Below are positions 37,990 through 46,693 of a stretch of DNA of 64,000 bases, one piece after another. The notes beneath the pieces are model-generated. The model had not been told where the DNA came from and searched no databases. It saw only the letters and a program-made list of their open reading frames with translations. The first letter of the stretch is position 1. Each line of letters begins with the position of its first letter. The DNA is from Nocardiopsis mwathae (GTDB lineage: Bacteria > Actinomycetota > Actinomycetes > Streptosporangiales > Streptosporangiaceae), in assembly GCF_014201195.1 (NCBI RefSeq), contig NZ_JACHDS010000001.1, positions 5,332,001 through 5,396,000 on the forward strand. The letters are read 5' to 3'. Position numbers and translations under genes: made by a program.

Positions 37990-39291
37990 TCACCAGACCA
38001 GGGGGAGCATTTCCGGGGAGCGGTGGATCAGGGTGGGCCGCATGGTCACGGCCCCGTCCCAGCCCGGGGCCAACCGCAGACCGGGCAGGCGCCGGGTCAG
38101 CGTCTCCAGCGTGATCCGCACCTGGGCGCGTGCCAGCCGGACGCCGGGGCAGCTGTGCACGCCGTGCCCGAACGCCAGGTGCCGTACGCCCGTGCGCGTC
38201 ACGTCGAAGGTGTCGGGGCGGTCGCACAGCGCCTCGTCCCGGTTGGCGGAGCCGAACGCCACGAACAGCTCCGATCCGGCCGGAAGCCGGGTCCCGGCCA
38301 GCTCGACGTCGCGGGTGGCGACACGGCGGAACCCCTGCACCGGGGCGTCGAATCGGGCGGCTTCCTCCACAGCCTGTGGAATGAGTTCGGGGTGCTCACA
38401 CAGCAGCTCCCACTGGTCGCGGTGGCGCAGCAGGTGCAGCACCGCGGTGCCGATCAGCGCGGCGGTGGTCAGGTGCCCGGCGAGCAGCACGTTCACCAGG
38501 GTCGCGACCAGGTCGCCGCGGTCGGAGTCCGTCGGCTGGGCCGACCCGGGGCACAGCGCCCGGATCATGTCCGTGCACAGGTCCGCGCGCGGCTCCGTGC
38601 GGCGGCGGCGCGCGTAGTCGTCCATGAGGTGCTGGAGGGCCACGTAGTCGCGGGCGGCGGCCGCCTGGTCGTCGGGGTCGAGCGGGCGGAACAGCAGCTG
38701 CTCGGCGCGGCGTCCGGCGTGCACGGCACCGGGGACGTCGTGGGGGGCGAGCCCGAGCAGCCGCCCGATCACCTCGCCCGGAAGCCGCTCGGCGTAGGCG
38801 CCCATCAGCTCGACCCCGCCGTCGGCGGCGAAGCCGTCGATGAGGGCGGCGACGCGCTCGGTGATGAACGGGATCAGCGTGATGACGCGGGCCGTGGACA
38901 TCCCGCGGGTGTGCGGCTCCCGCAACCGGCGGTGCCGTGCGCCGTCAGAGGTGAGCACGATGGAGCTGCCGCTGACGCCCTTGGCCAGCTCGGAGAGGGC
39001 GGCCGGGCTCGGCGTGGCATCGGGGCGCATCGCCTTCGCCGAGGAGAAGTCGGACGGCCGGTTCAGCACCTCCTGGACGTCGGCGTAGCGGGCGACCAGC
39101 CACGCGTCCAGTTCGCCGACGTAGATCAGCCCGTCGCGGCGGCGGGCCCGGGCGTAGTGGGGGTAGGGGTCGCGCTGCAGCGCGTCGAGTGCGTCCAATG
39201 CGGCGACATCCACGGCCTGCCTCCCGGCGGACGGTGTGCTGCGGGCACGGTGCCCAACGCCGATGATGAACGACGCCGCGGCGTCGGACAA
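37990..39291 (-). CDS. Cytochrome P450
   Basis: This 433-residue soluble P450 has the I-helix oxygen-activation motif LLAGHLTTAA, the ExxR-type EEAARFD, and the haem loop FGHGVHSCPGVRLAR with its cysteine ligand. It resembles bacterial CYP105/107-type monooxygenases; the substrate is unknown. Ferredoxin and reductase genes are not nearby. It lies 30 bases downstream of the nucleoside hydrolase gene on the same strand, so they are probably co-transcribed. The ATG at 39291 gives about 25 residues before the conserved region, and a later start is possible. Confidence 0.93.
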   Translation of the reverse strand: MSDAAASFIIGVGHRARSTPSAGRQAVDVAALDALDALQRDPYPHYARARRRDGLIYVGELDAWLVARYADVQEVLNRPSDFSSAKAMRPDATPSPAALSELAKGVSGSSIVLTSDGARHRRLREPHTRGMSTARVITLIPFITERVAALIDGFAADGGVELMGAYAERLPGEVIGRLLGLAPHDVPGAVHAGRRAEQLLFRPLDPDDQAAAARDYVALQHLMDDYARRRRTEPRADLCTDMIRALCPGSAQPTDSDRGDLVATLVNVLLAGHLTTAALIGTAVLHLLRHRDQWELLCEHPELIPQAVEEAARFDAPVQGFRRVATRDVELAGTRLPAGSELFVAFGSANRDEALCDRPDTFDVTRTGVRHLAFGHGVHSCPGVRLARAQVRITLETLTRRLPGLRLAPGWDGAVTMRPTLIHRSPEMLPLVW

Positions 39292-39321
39292 GGGTGAATC
39301 CTCCGGAACGGAAGGGCGGCC

Positions 39322-40281
39322 TCAGCGGAAGGGGCGCGCCGGTTGGGTCGGCGTGGCCAGCAGCGCCTTGATGTAGGCGTGGAAGCCCGCCGCGTCGACG
39401 TCCTCCACGACCGTGGCGTTGTCCGGGAGCCCGTGCACGCCCCACGACATCGCCGCGTACCCGCGGGTCAGCTCGCTGCCGGTCTCCACGTCCACGTTGT
39501 AGCGGGCGCTGCGGCGCACCAGGTCGGGGTGGAGGAGCAGGGCGGCGGTGAGCGAGTCGGGGTGGGTGGTGCCGTCGATGCCGACGCTCCGGTCGAACTC
39601 CAGGGTGGCCGCGCACACCCGGGTGAAGAACTCGGCGAGCGGGGTGCCCAGGGCGGCGATCTCGTCGAGCGCGGTCTGGTCGAAGACGGCCTGGTCGAGG
39701 GTGAGCGGGGCCCAGGGCACCACGGTGATGTCGAAGCCGGCCGCGAACACCGCTTTGGCGGCTTCGGGGTCGACGTAGAAGTTGAACTCCGCGGCGGCGG
39801 TGATGTTGCCGCGCCCGTTGTTGGAGCCGCCCATGATGTACAGCCGCCCGACATTGGCCGCGAATTCCGGGTCGCGGACCGCGGCCATGGCGATGTTGGT
39901 GAGCGGGCCGATGGCGACGATGGACAGCTCACCGGGGCGCTCGGCGGCCAGCCGCACCAGGGCGTCGACGGCGTGCTCGCGCTCGGGCTCGCAGCCGTCG
40001 AAGTCCATGTCGAGGCCGCCCGCGCCGTCCCCGTGCACGTCCTCGGCGCTGACCCACGGTCGGACCAGGGGGCGCGTGCACCCCAGGTGGATGGGGACCT
40101 CGCCGAGGCGCCCCGCGGCGTTCAGCGTCATGAAGGCGTTGCGGACCTGCGCCTCGAAGCCGACGTTCCCGGCCACCATGGTGATGGCGCGCAGGTCGGC
40201 CCGGGGGTCGAGCAGCCCGGCGAGGAGGGCGACGCAGTCGTCCTGCGCGGTGTCGGTGTCGATGATCAGGGGGACGGGCAT
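39322..40281 (-). CDS. Inosine/uridine-preferring nucleoside hydrolase
   Basis: The 319-residue enzyme has the calcium-binding N-terminal motif IIDTDTAQDD (DTDxxxDD), VAIGPLTNIAMA, YIMGGSNNGRGNITAAAEFNFYVDPEAA and the late HPDSLTAALLL segment of the IUNH family, which splits ribonucleosides into base and ribose. Conserved acidic ligands appear intact. It lies just upstream of the P450 gene in an apparent two-gene operon. It begins at the ATG 40281, and a 316-base divergent region separates it from idi. Confidence 0.92.
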   Translation of the reverse strand: MPVPLIIDTDTAQDDCVALLAGLLDPRADLRAITMVAGNVGFEAQVRNAFMTLNAAGRLGEVPIHLGCTRPLVRPWVSAEDVHGDGAGGLDMDFDGCEPEREHAVDALVRLAAERPGELSIVAIGPLTNIAMAAVRDPEFAANVGRLYIMGGSNNGRGNITAAAEFNFYVDPEAAKAVFAAGFDITVVPWAPLTLDQAVFDQTALDEIAALGTPLAEFFTRVCAATLEFDRSVGIDGTTHPDSLTAALLLHPDLVRRSARYNVDVETGSELTRGYAAMSWGVHGLPDNATVVEDVDAAGFHAYIKALLATPTQPARPFR

Positions 40282-40502
40282 CGGGGCCTCCTGCGGGGCG
40301 GTCGGGTCTGCTCCGGGCCGAGTCCGCCACCGCGTCCCCCGGTCCGGGTACGACTGGGATACTAGATCCCGCGAGGAAATGCGCGACGCGCGGGGGCGAA
40401 CCGCGACGCGGTGAATACTCTCCGCTTCCCCCGGGTATCACGCCCGCACAAGGACGGCCTTGTGCGTATGGGGAATTTCCAAATGAGGGGACGAGGTATT
40501 TC

Positions 40503-40532
40503 TTGACACCTCTTCTGGTGGACGAATATCCA
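40503..40532 (+). promoter_or_regulatory. Promoter of idi
   Basis: TTGACA (40503-40508) and TATCCA (40527-40532) are 18 bases apart, about 65 bases before the idi start. They lie in an AT-richer part of the 316-base region 40282-40597, in which no gene is seen. Confidence 0.5.
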
Positions 40533-40597
40533 CAAACGGGCGGAATCCAGTCCCAAGGGGGGCGGCCCGCGTCGGCCGACGGTCTGCGAGGGCGGCG

Positions 40598-41194
40598 ATG
40601 ACACACCCAGGTGAGAGCACGGTCAGGCCCGGCGGCGGAACGGGGCTGCGGGAGAACGGCTCGGCCGAACTCGTCGTCCTCCTGGACGAGAATCTCGAAC
40701 GGTGCGGGGTCGCGGACAAGATGTCGGTCCACACCGAGGAAACGCCACTGCACCTGGCGTTCTCGTGCTATATCCGCGACGGTTACGGCCGATTCCTGAT
40801 GACGCGTCGTGCCCTGTCCAAAAAGACGTGGCCGGGCGTGTGGACGAACAGCTGCTGCGGCCATCCGGCCCCCGGCGAAACCATGGAAGAGGCGGTCCGG
40901 CGCAGGGTCGGCGAGGAACTCGGCCTCAAGGTCGAGCAGGTGGAGGCGGCACTTCCGGAGTTCCGCTACCGCGCGGTCTCGGCCGAGGGAATCGTGGAGA
41001 ACGAATTCTGCCCGGTGTTCTGGGCGCTGGCCACCGATGACCCCGCCCCCGACCCGGCCGAGGTCGCCGAGTACACCTGGGTCGACTGGGCCGCCCTGGT
41101 CCACCTCGCCACCCACACCCCGAGCCTGATCAGCCCATGGGCGGCCCTGCAGATCCCCCTCCTGGACACCGAACGCACCACCACCCCGACCTGA
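40598..41194 (+). CDS. idi: Type I isopentenyl-diphosphate delta-isomerase
   Basis: Idi interconverts IPP and DMAPP, the five-carbon isoprenoid units. The 198-residue Nudix-fold protein shows LVVLLDENLERCGVADK, the first catalytic cysteine in TWPGVWTNSCCGHPAPGET, and the metal-binding glutamates and tyrosine region EFRYRAVSAEGIVENEFCPVF. An N-terminal extension of about 22 residues is not conserved. The ATG at 40598 has a weak GGGCGGCG site. It is not adjacent to other isoprenoid genes here. It is convergent with the siderophore-interacting protein gene. Confidence 0.94.
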   Translation: MTHPGESTVRPGGGTGLRENGSAELVVLLDENLERCGVADKMSVHTEETPLHLAFSCYIRDGYGRFLMTRRALSKKTWPGVWTNSCCGHPAPGETMEEAVRRRVGEELGLKVEQVEAALPEFRYRAVSAEGIVENEFCPVFWALATDDPAPDPAEVAEYTWVDWAALVHLATHTPSLISPWAALQIPLLDTERTTTPT

Positions 41195-41201
41195 CCCGGG
41201 C

Positions 41202-41250
41202 CGTCGGCGGGATCCCTCCACCCTTCCGCGAGGCAGGGCTCCCGCCGACG
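41202..41250. terminator. Bidirectional terminator between idi and the SIP gene
   Basis: Perfect 11-base arms CGTCGGCGGGA (41202-41212) and TCCCGCCGACG (41240-41250) lie between the two convergent genes. Confidence 0.6.
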
Positions 41251-41264
41251 TTCGGCGCGCGGCT

Positions 41265-42119
41265 TCAGACGGTGGAGCCGAGGCGGGCCGCCTCCTCCTC
41301 TTCGACGCGGCGGTTCCATTCGGCCTTGGAAGACTGCCAGGCGTCCTCATTCCGGCCCAGGCGCCAGTAGCCGGAGATGGACAGGTCCTCCCGGGCGATC
41401 GCGCGCTCGACGCGCAGGTAGGAGCGGAGCTCCTTGACGGCGTTGGCTTCGCCGTGCACGAAGGCCTGGACACGTCCCGCCGGGAACTCCAGCGCCTTGA
41501 CCGCCTCGACGAGCGCGGCACCCACGGGCCGTGACCCGCGGTGCAGCCAATGGACGCGGAGATCGGCCTCGGTCGGCAGGGGCTGCTCCTCGGCCGCGTC
41601 GGCCACCTCGATGAAGGCGTGCGCGGTGCGCCCCGCAGGCAGGAGCTCGATCGAGGCCGCGATGGCCGGAAGCGCCGCCTCGTCCCCGGCGAGCAGGTGC
41701 CAGTCGGCGTCGGTCCCGGGGGCATAGGCGCCGCCGGGGCCCACGAACCGCAGCAGGTCGCCGGGGCGGGCGTCGGCGGCCCACGGGCCGGCGACGCCCG
41801 AATCGCCGTGAACGACGAAGTCGATGGTGAGCAGCCGCGCCGTCGGGTCCCAGGCCCGCACCGTGTAGGTGCGCTGGATCGGCCACTCCTCCCGGGGCCG
41901 CTCGGCGCGGATCGCCTCGACGTCGAGGGGCTCGGGGTAGTCCACGCCGGGCGGGGCGAAGAGTAGCTTGACGTAGCTGTCGGTCGGCCCGCTCGTGCCG
42001 AACGCGGCCAGGCCCTCGCCGCCGAGCACCACCCGGACCATGTGCGGGGTGATGCGCTCGGCCTTCTCGACCCGCCCGCAGTGGACGGTCCTCTTCGCGC
42101 GTGGGCGCGGCTCCGCCAT
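41265..42119 (-). CDS. Siderophore-interacting protein (ferric-siderophore reductase family)
   Basis: This 284-residue cytosolic flavoprotein-like enzyme belongs to the SIP family, which reduces ferric siderophores to release iron. It has an N-terminal FAD-binding barrel (RITPHMVRVVLGGEGL, then IQRTYTVRAWDP with the FAD motif R-x-Y-T) and a C-terminal NAD(P)H domain (WHLLAGDEAALPAI, AFVHGEANAVKELRSYL). The ATG at 42119 follows a GGGGGAA site. Overlapping iron-box dyads lie 32-60 bases upstream, so it should be derepressed under iron starvation. No siderophore biosynthesis genes are next to it. Confidence 0.92.
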   Translation of the reverse strand: MAEPRPRAKRTVHCGRVEKAERITPHMVRVVLGGEGLAAFGTSGPTDSYVKLLFAPPGVDYPEPLDVEAIRAERPREEWPIQRTYTVRAWDPTARLLTIDFVVHGDSGVAGPWAADARPGDLLRFVGPGGAYAPGTDADWHLLAGDEAALPAIAASIELLPAGRTAHAFIEVADAAEEQPLPTEADLRVHWLHRGSRPVGAALVEAVKALEFPAGRVQAFVHGEANAVKELRSYLRVERAIAREDLSISGYWRLGRNEDAWQSSKAEWNRRVEEEEAARLGSTV

Positions 42120-42150
42120 GTGTTCCCCCGTACCTGAAGACCAGTAGTCG

Positions 42151-42179
42151 TTAGGTTCACCTAACCTGCCCCAGGTTAG
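42151..42179 (-). promoter_or_regulatory. Iron box (IdeR/DmdR-type) with two overlapping dyads
   Basis: TTAGGT-TC-ACCTAA (42151-42164) overlaps a perfect dyad CTAACCTG-CCC-CAGGTTAG (42161-42179). Together they resemble the actinobacterial iron-regulator consensus TTAGGTTAGGCTAACCTAA. The site lies directly upstream of the siderophore-interacting protein start. The rest of 42180-42423 has no recognised gene and presumably includes the ggt promoter. Confidence 0.8.
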
Positions 42180-42423
42180 GTCGGGCCGCCCTCCGCGGCA
42201 AACGCCGTGCACACACAGAGCGAAGGTGGGTGGCGCGCCCGCCCGCGCCGCGGCGGACGGATCGCGCGTAATCCACCCAACCCAAGGAACGCAGACAACA
42301 CCGATAGACCCAGACACACCGGGACGATGCCACGCGCACCCTGCCGTTTCAGAGATATCGTCGGCGCACAGCGGGCCGCGGTGTCCGGGGCCCGTCCGTT
42401 CTGCGATGCGGAAGGGCCGAAGC

Positions 42424-44235
42424 GTGCACACGAGAACCGGGATCCAGGCGGTCTGCGCCGCGGGCACGGCGGTACTGCTCGCGATCTCCCCAGCCCCCGC
42501 GGGGGCCGATGAGCGCGTCACCGCACCGGACCGCGACGCGGTCGCGGTGGGCTACGGCGGTGCGGTCAGCTCGGTCGACCCGGACGCCACCGAGGCCGGG
42601 ATGGAGATCCTGCGGTCCGGCGGCAACGCCGTGGACGCGGCGATCGCCACGGCCGCCGCGCTCGGCGTCACCGAACCGTACTCCGGCGGGTTCGGCGGTG
42701 GCGGATACCTCGTCTACTACAGCGCGGCCGACGGCGAGATCCGCACCATCGACGGGCGCGAGACCGCCCCGGCCGCCATGGGCGAGGACGCCTTCCTCTA
42801 CGAGGACGGCGAGCCGATCCCCTTCGGCGAGGCGGTCACCTCAGGCCTGGGCGTCGGCGCCCCCGGGGCGCCCGCTACGTGGGAGTACGCGGTCAAGGAG
42901 TGGGGGCGCAAACCGCTCACCCAGGTCATGCGCCCGGCGATCCGGATCGCGGAAGAGGGGTTCGTCGTCGACGCGACCTTCCAGGAGCAGACCGCCGCCA
43001 ACCAGGAGCGGTTCTCGGCCTTCCCGGAGACCGTGCGGCTGTTCCTGCCGGACGGGCGTCCCCCGGAGCCCGGGACGGTGCTGCGCAACCCCGACCTCGC
43101 CGAGACGTACCGCGCCTTCGCCCGGGAAGGGGCGGGCGTGCTCGACGGCGGGATCGGCGCGGACATCGCCGCGACCGCCGCCGAGCCGCCGGTGGACCCG
43201 GACTCCACCCGCAACGTCCGGCCGGGCCTGCTCACCGCCGAGGACGTGGCCGGCTACGAGGTCATCGAGCGCGATCCCACCCACGTCACCTACCGGGGGC
43301 TGGACGTCTACGGCATGGCGCCCTCGTCGTCGGGCGGGTCGACCGTCGGGCAGGCACTCAACATCGTGCAGGCCGCCGGAGAACGGGCCCCCTACTCCGG
43401 CGACGCCGACACCACCGCCCACCACCTCATGCTGGAGGCGAGCAAACTCGCCTACGCCGACCGCAACGTCTACGTCGGCGACCCCGACCACGTCGACGTC
43501 CCGCTGGACACCCTGCTGTCGCAGGAGTACGCGAATGAGCGCGCCTGCTTCGTCGACACGGCGGCCGCCCAGCAGGCACCGGTCGCCCCGGGTGACGCCC
43601 GCGGCTCCGACGGCTGCACGGCGGCGGCCCCGCCCTCGGACGAGGGGAGCGAGGGGCCGTCGACCACCCACCTGGTCACCGCCGACCACCAGGGCAACGT
43701 GGTGTCCTACACCTTCAGCATCGAGCAGACGGGCGGCAGCGGCATCACCGTCCCGGGGCGCGGCTTCATCCTCAACAACGAGCTCACCGACTTCGAGTTC
43801 GAGGTCACCGACAGCGGTGTGGGCGCCGCCAACCTGCCCGGCCCGGGCAAGCGCCCGCGGTCGAGCATGGCGCCCACGATCGTGCTCAAGGACGGCAAGC
43901 CCTTCCTGGCCCTGGGCAGCCCGGGCGGCGCCACGATCATCACGACGGTCCTCCAACTCCTGGTGGACCGGGTCGACCGCGGCCTCACCCTCCCCGAGGC
44001 GATGGCCGCGCCGCGCCTGTCCCAGCGCAACCTGCCCACCACCCAGGCCGAACCGGCGTTCTTCGGCACCGAGCAGGAGAAGGAGCTGTCCGCGCTCGGC
44101 CACACGTTCACCGAAACCAGGGTGATCGGCGCCGCCACGGCCCTGGAGTTCCTCGACGACCGCCGCATCCAGGCCGTCGCCGAACCCCACCGCCGCGGCG
44201 GCGGCCACGCCGCCGTCCTTCGGCCGCAGCGGTGA
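42424..44235 (+). CDS. ggt: Gamma-glutamyltransferase (exported)
   Basis: GGT cleaves or transfers the gamma-glutamyl group of glutathione-like compounds and matures by self-cleavage. The 603-residue proenzyme has a signal peptide (TGIQAVCAAGTAVLLAISPAPAGA). It keeps the conserved ILRSGGNAVDAAIATAAALGV, GFGGGGYLVYY and APSSSGGSTVG. The catalytic Thr414 begins the small subunit at STTHLVTAD, after an acidic linker. Oxyanion and substrate motifs GKRPRSSMAPTIV and GSPGGATIITTVLQ are present. The GTG at 42424 has GGAAGGG upstream; an ATG at 42406 is an alternative. Actinomycetes lack glutathione, so its natural substrate is uncertain. Confidence 0.94.
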   Translation: MHTRTGIQAVCAAGTAVLLAISPAPAGADERVTAPDRDAVAVGYGGAVSSVDPDATEAGMEILRSGGNAVDAAIATAAALGVTEPYSGGFGGGGYLVYYSAADGEIRTIDGRETAPAAMGEDAFLYEDGEPIPFGEAVTSGLGVGAPGAPATWEYAVKEWGRKPLTQVMRPAIRIAEEGFVVDATFQEQTAANQERFSAFPETVRLFLPDGRPPEPGTVLRNPDLAETYRAFAREGAGVLDGGIGADIAATAAEPPVDPDSTRNVRPGLLTAEDVAGYEVIERDPTHVTYRGLDVYGMAPSSSGGSTVGQALNIVQAAGERAPYSGDADTTAHHLMLEASKLAYADRNVYVGDPDHVDVPLDTLLSQEYANERACFVDTAAAQQAPVAPGDARGSDGCTAAAPPSDEGSEGPSTTHLVTADHQGNVVSYTFSIEQTGGSGITVPGRGFILNNELTDFEFEVTDSGVGAANLPGPGKRPRSSMAPTIVLKDGKPFLALGSPGGATIITTVLQLLVDRVDRGLTLPEAMAAPRLSQRNLPTTQAEPAFFGTEQEKELSALGHTFTETRVIGAATALEFLDDRRIQAVAEPHRRGGGHAAVLRPQR

Positions 44236-44256
44236 CGCAGCCGTTCGACCCGGTGG

Positions 44257-44442
44257 TCAGCGTGTGCTGAGCGGCAGCCGTCCGGCGAGGGCGAGCATCA
44301 CGGTTCCGGTGATCGCTTCGATCCTGCGCCGGACGGCGGGGCGGCGGAACCGGACACCGGCCCACGACACACCCGCGGCCAACCGCAGGTACAGCACGGT
44401 TTCCAGAATGGCCCGGATGAGCGCCGGTCGGACGCTTCTGCC
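44257..44442 (-). pseudogene. LysE-family exporter, C-terminal remnant
   Basis: A frame without start codon, immediately preceded by an in-frame TAG, encodes about 61 residues: LETVLYLRLAAGVSWAGV, then RFRRPAVRRRIEAITGTVML and ALAGRLPLSTR. This matches the usual C-terminal end of LysE/RhtB amino-acid exporters (loop with RRPxVRR followed by the last helix). The rest of the gene is absent. Identification is by eye. Confidence 0.5.
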
Positions 44443-44569
44443 GCTGCACTATTCCCCTTGGGGAACGGCTGGGAAGTCGGCGCGATCGTCGGGTGAGGTG
44501 CGATCAACGGAGTGGTGGGGTCGCCCGGCCCTGCCCCCTCCGCGGGGCCGGGCGACCGTCTCGGGGTGG

Positions 44570-44785
44570 TCAGCCGCGGTCGGTTCTGATCCGGGCCAGG
44601 TGGGCCTGGACCTGCGCGAGGTAGGGGTAGGTGCGCTTGGTGCCGGTGGTGTGGTCGGTCAGGGTGAACCGCCACCCGTCGCGGGTGCGGTACCAGCTCA
44701 GCGAGCACCCGAGGGCTTCGGCGGTCTGGCGGACCTCGGTGAAGACGGTGCCGAGGTGGCCGGGCGGCAGCTGGGGGAGGATCAC
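44570..44785 (-). CDS. Small hypothetical protein, third gene of a coupled operon
   Basis: This 71-residue soluble protein (MILPQLPPGHLGTVFTEV...WRFTLTDHTTGTKRTYPYLAQVQAHLARIR) starts with a GTG at 44785 that overlaps the stop of the preceding gene (GTGA). I do not recognise a characterised family; similar small proteins accompany HTH/DUF397 loci in actinomycetes as far as I recall. The alternation of beta strands and a final helix suggests a compact domain. Confidence 0.6.
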   Translation of the reverse strand: MILPQLPPGHLGTVFTEVRQTAEALGCSLSWYRTRDGWRFTLTDHTTGTKRTYPYLAQVQAHLARIRTDRG

Positions 44786-45174
44786 CGCCGCCTCCGAGGG
44801 TGCTGGTGGGCGGCGGCGATGCGCCAGGCGGCGCGGTGCGCGGCCTCGTGGGCCAGGTCCGACAGCCGCCACATCGCCTCGGCCGCCCGGTCGGCCGCAT
44901 CCCCCGTCGTGGGCACCGTCAGGCGGGCCTCGCCCAGCACCAGGTGCGTGTAGTTCCCGTCGGCGGAGTCGGCCAGGTGCATCCCCTCGGCGTCCAGACC
45001 CTCGACGTCGATGGTGGTGGCCCAGGTGGCGCCGGTGATGTCCATGTGCGGCCCCGCATGGTCCGCCGGCCGGGCGCACGGCAGCCACACCGGGGCCGGT
45101 GCGGCCGCCTGGTACCCGGGCCGCCGCTGTGCGCACCGCGGCGGCCCGCCGGCCCCGACCTCGGCGGGGTTCAT
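44782..45174 (-). CDS. Hypothetical protein, second gene of a coupled operon
   Basis: The 130-residue protein has a low-complexity Pro/Ala-rich start, a middle beta region (DHAGPHMDITGATWATTIDVEG and YTHLVLGEARLTV) and a helical tail ending in HQHPRRRR. No membrane segment is present and no known family is recognised. Its ATG overlaps the stop of the upstream gene (ATGA) and its stop overlaps the next start, so all three genes are translationally coupled. Confidence 0.6.
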   Translation of the reverse strand: MNPAEVGAGGPPRCAQRRPGYQAAAPAPVWLPCARPADHAGPHMDITGATWATTIDVEGLDAEGMHLADSADGNYTHLVLGEARLTVPTTGDAADRAAEAMWRLSDLAHEAAHRAAWRIAAAHQHPRRRR

Positions 45175-45665
45175 CGGCCCGCCCCCGCCCGCACGAGCCG
45201 GTCGAGCTCGCCGCGCTCGGCCGCGGCAGCAGAGCGCTGCTGTGCGGTCAGCGCGGCGGGGCGCGGCCAGGCGGGGGAGGTGATGCTGTCGAGCATCGCC
45301 CCCAGATCGGCCACACGGGCGGCGGCGATGACCATCTGCGGCTCGGCGCGGTTGCGCGCGGTGTAGGGGGCCAGCGCGGTGTGGTCGTAGGTGAAGTTCC
45401 ACCCCGGGGCGTGCGGGGAGAGCTCGGCCAGCCGGTAGAACGCGTCCCGGTCCGGGATCCGGGAGGGCCCCGGCGCCGGGGCCGGGGACGCGGCGAGCTC
45501 GGCCGCATACGGACGCGGCCTCGGCGCACGCCGCAGAGCAGGAGTGTCGGCGGCAGCGGGGGAGCGGCGGCCCGCGGCGTGCCGACCGGACGGGGGCTGA
45601 TGCTGCCCGCTGATGCGCAGCAGAAGCGCGGCTATGAGGGTGAGCAGAAGCATCACGTTGTGCAT
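45171..45665 (-). CDS. Hypothetical membrane-anchored protein, first gene of a coupled operon
   Basis: The 164-residue protein starts with a hydrophobic helix (MLLLTLIAALLL), a signal anchor, then an Arg/Pro/Ala-rich linker and a C-terminal helical domain (RDAFYRLAELSPHAPGWNFTYDHTALAPYTARN...). The ATG at 45665 is preferred because GAGGGG lies 5 bases upstream; an ATG at 45725 with a -10-like TACGTT just before it could start a leaderless, longer form. It is divergent from the XRE regulator gene, which may control it. Confidence 0.55.
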   Translation of the reverse strand: MHNVMLLLTLIAALLLRISGQHQPPSGRHAAGRRSPAAADTPALRRAPRPRPYAAELAASPAPAPGPSRIPDRDAFYRLAELSPHAPGWNFTYDHTALAPYTARNRAEPQMVIAAARVADLGAMLDSITSPAWPRPAALTAQQRSAAAAERGELDRLVRAGAGR

Positions 45666-45725
45666 GTGAACCCCTCGGGGGTTGGGCCGCTGGGTGGGCG
45701 GCTGGGAGTTAGAGTGCTCACCCAT

Positions 45726-45853
45726 AGTGGAACGTAACGTTTACATTTTCAAGGGATACAACGGAAACCACCGTGAGGTAACTGTCAGAATGCGCAGGTC
45801 ATGGCCTGATCGCTACAATTGCGAGGTTCACATTGCCGTCGGAGGAACCGCTG
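45726..45853. promoter_or_regulatory. Divergent promoter region between the small operon and the XRE gene
   Basis: This AT-richer segment has TACAAT (45814-45819), a good -10 for the XRE gene. It also has TACGTT on the minus strand (45736-45731) placed for a leaderless minus-strand transcript. The AACGTAACGTT cluster at 45731-45741 could be an operator. Control by the XRE protein is inferred from position only. Confidence 0.4.
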
Positions 45854-46684
45854 ATGCCGACCAGTCCGACCGTCAGGCGACGCCAGCTGTCCGCAGAACT
45901 ACGCCGCCTGCGCCTCGCCGCAGGGCTCACGCTCGACGCGGTGGCCGAAGCGCTGGAGACGTCACGCGGGAAGATCTCCCATATCGAGACCGGGCGCCGT
46001 AAGAAGCCGTCCATCATCGAGGTCACGGCACTGCTCGACCTGTACCAGGTGAAGGACCCGCAACAGCGAACGGCCGTCTTGGACTTGGCGCGGCAATCAC
46101 GCGAGACGGGCTGGTGGACCAAGTACGACGACGTGTTCACCGGCGCCTACGTAGGCCTGGAAGCCGAGGCGACGCACATCCAGACCTACGAGCCGATGGG
46201 TGTGCCCGGCCTGCTCCAAACTCCGGAGTACGCGGCGGAGATCGCCACCGCTTCACTGAAGCGCCCGGCCGACGTCGATCGCCATGTGGAAGCCCGCACG
46301 CACAGGCAGGAACTGCTGACCAAGGACGACGCCCCTGAGGTCTGGGCGATCATGGAAGAGACGAGCCTCCTCCGCTTGGCGCGCTGGCCCGAACTCCTGC
46401 GCGGGCAAGTTGAGCACCTACTCGCGGCCGCAACCGCTCCGGGGCCGGTAACCCTCCAGCTCGTGCCGCTCCACGCAGGGCTGCACCCGGGCGTTTCAGG
46501 GGCATTCGTCGTGATGCAGTTTGAAACCGCACCAACCGTGGTGTACTGCGAGACTTTGACCGATGGTCTCTATGTGGAGCGGGCGGAGGAAATCGATGCC
46601 TACCGGCGCGCGTTCGACCATCTACAAGGGTTCGCGCTGAGCACACGGGAGACCGTGGCACGACTACGCGAACTGCTGCCGTAG
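45854..46684 (+). CDS. XRE-family helix-turn-helix regulator with DUF5753 domain
   Basis: The 276-residue protein has an N-terminal Cro/C1-type HTH (residues about 10-65, LSAELRRLRLAAGLTLDAVAEALETSRGKISHIETG) and a C-terminal DUF5753 domain (YEPMGVPGLLQTPEYA, TLQLVPLHAGLHPGVSGAFVVMQF). This architecture is abundant in actinomycetes, usually paired with a DUF397 protein as here. The best-known relatives (BldB/WhiJ-type loci) affect development and antibiotic production. The ATG at 45854 has GGAGG 8 bases upstream. The DUF397 gene follows after 9 bases. Confidence 0.92.
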   Translation: MPTSPTVRRRQLSAELRRLRLAAGLTLDAVAEALETSRGKISHIETGRRKKPSIIEVTALLDLYQVKDPQQRTAVLDLARQSRETGWWTKYDDVFTGAYVGLEAEATHIQTYEPMGVPGLLQTPEYAAEIATASLKRPADVDRHVEARTHRQELLTKDDAPEVWAIMEETSLLRLARWPELLRGQVEHLLAAATAPGPVTLQLVPLHAGLHPGVSGAFVVMQFETAPTVVYCETLTDGLYVERAEEIDAYRRAFDHLQGFALSTRETVARLRELLP

Positions 46685-46693
46685 GAAAGAAGC

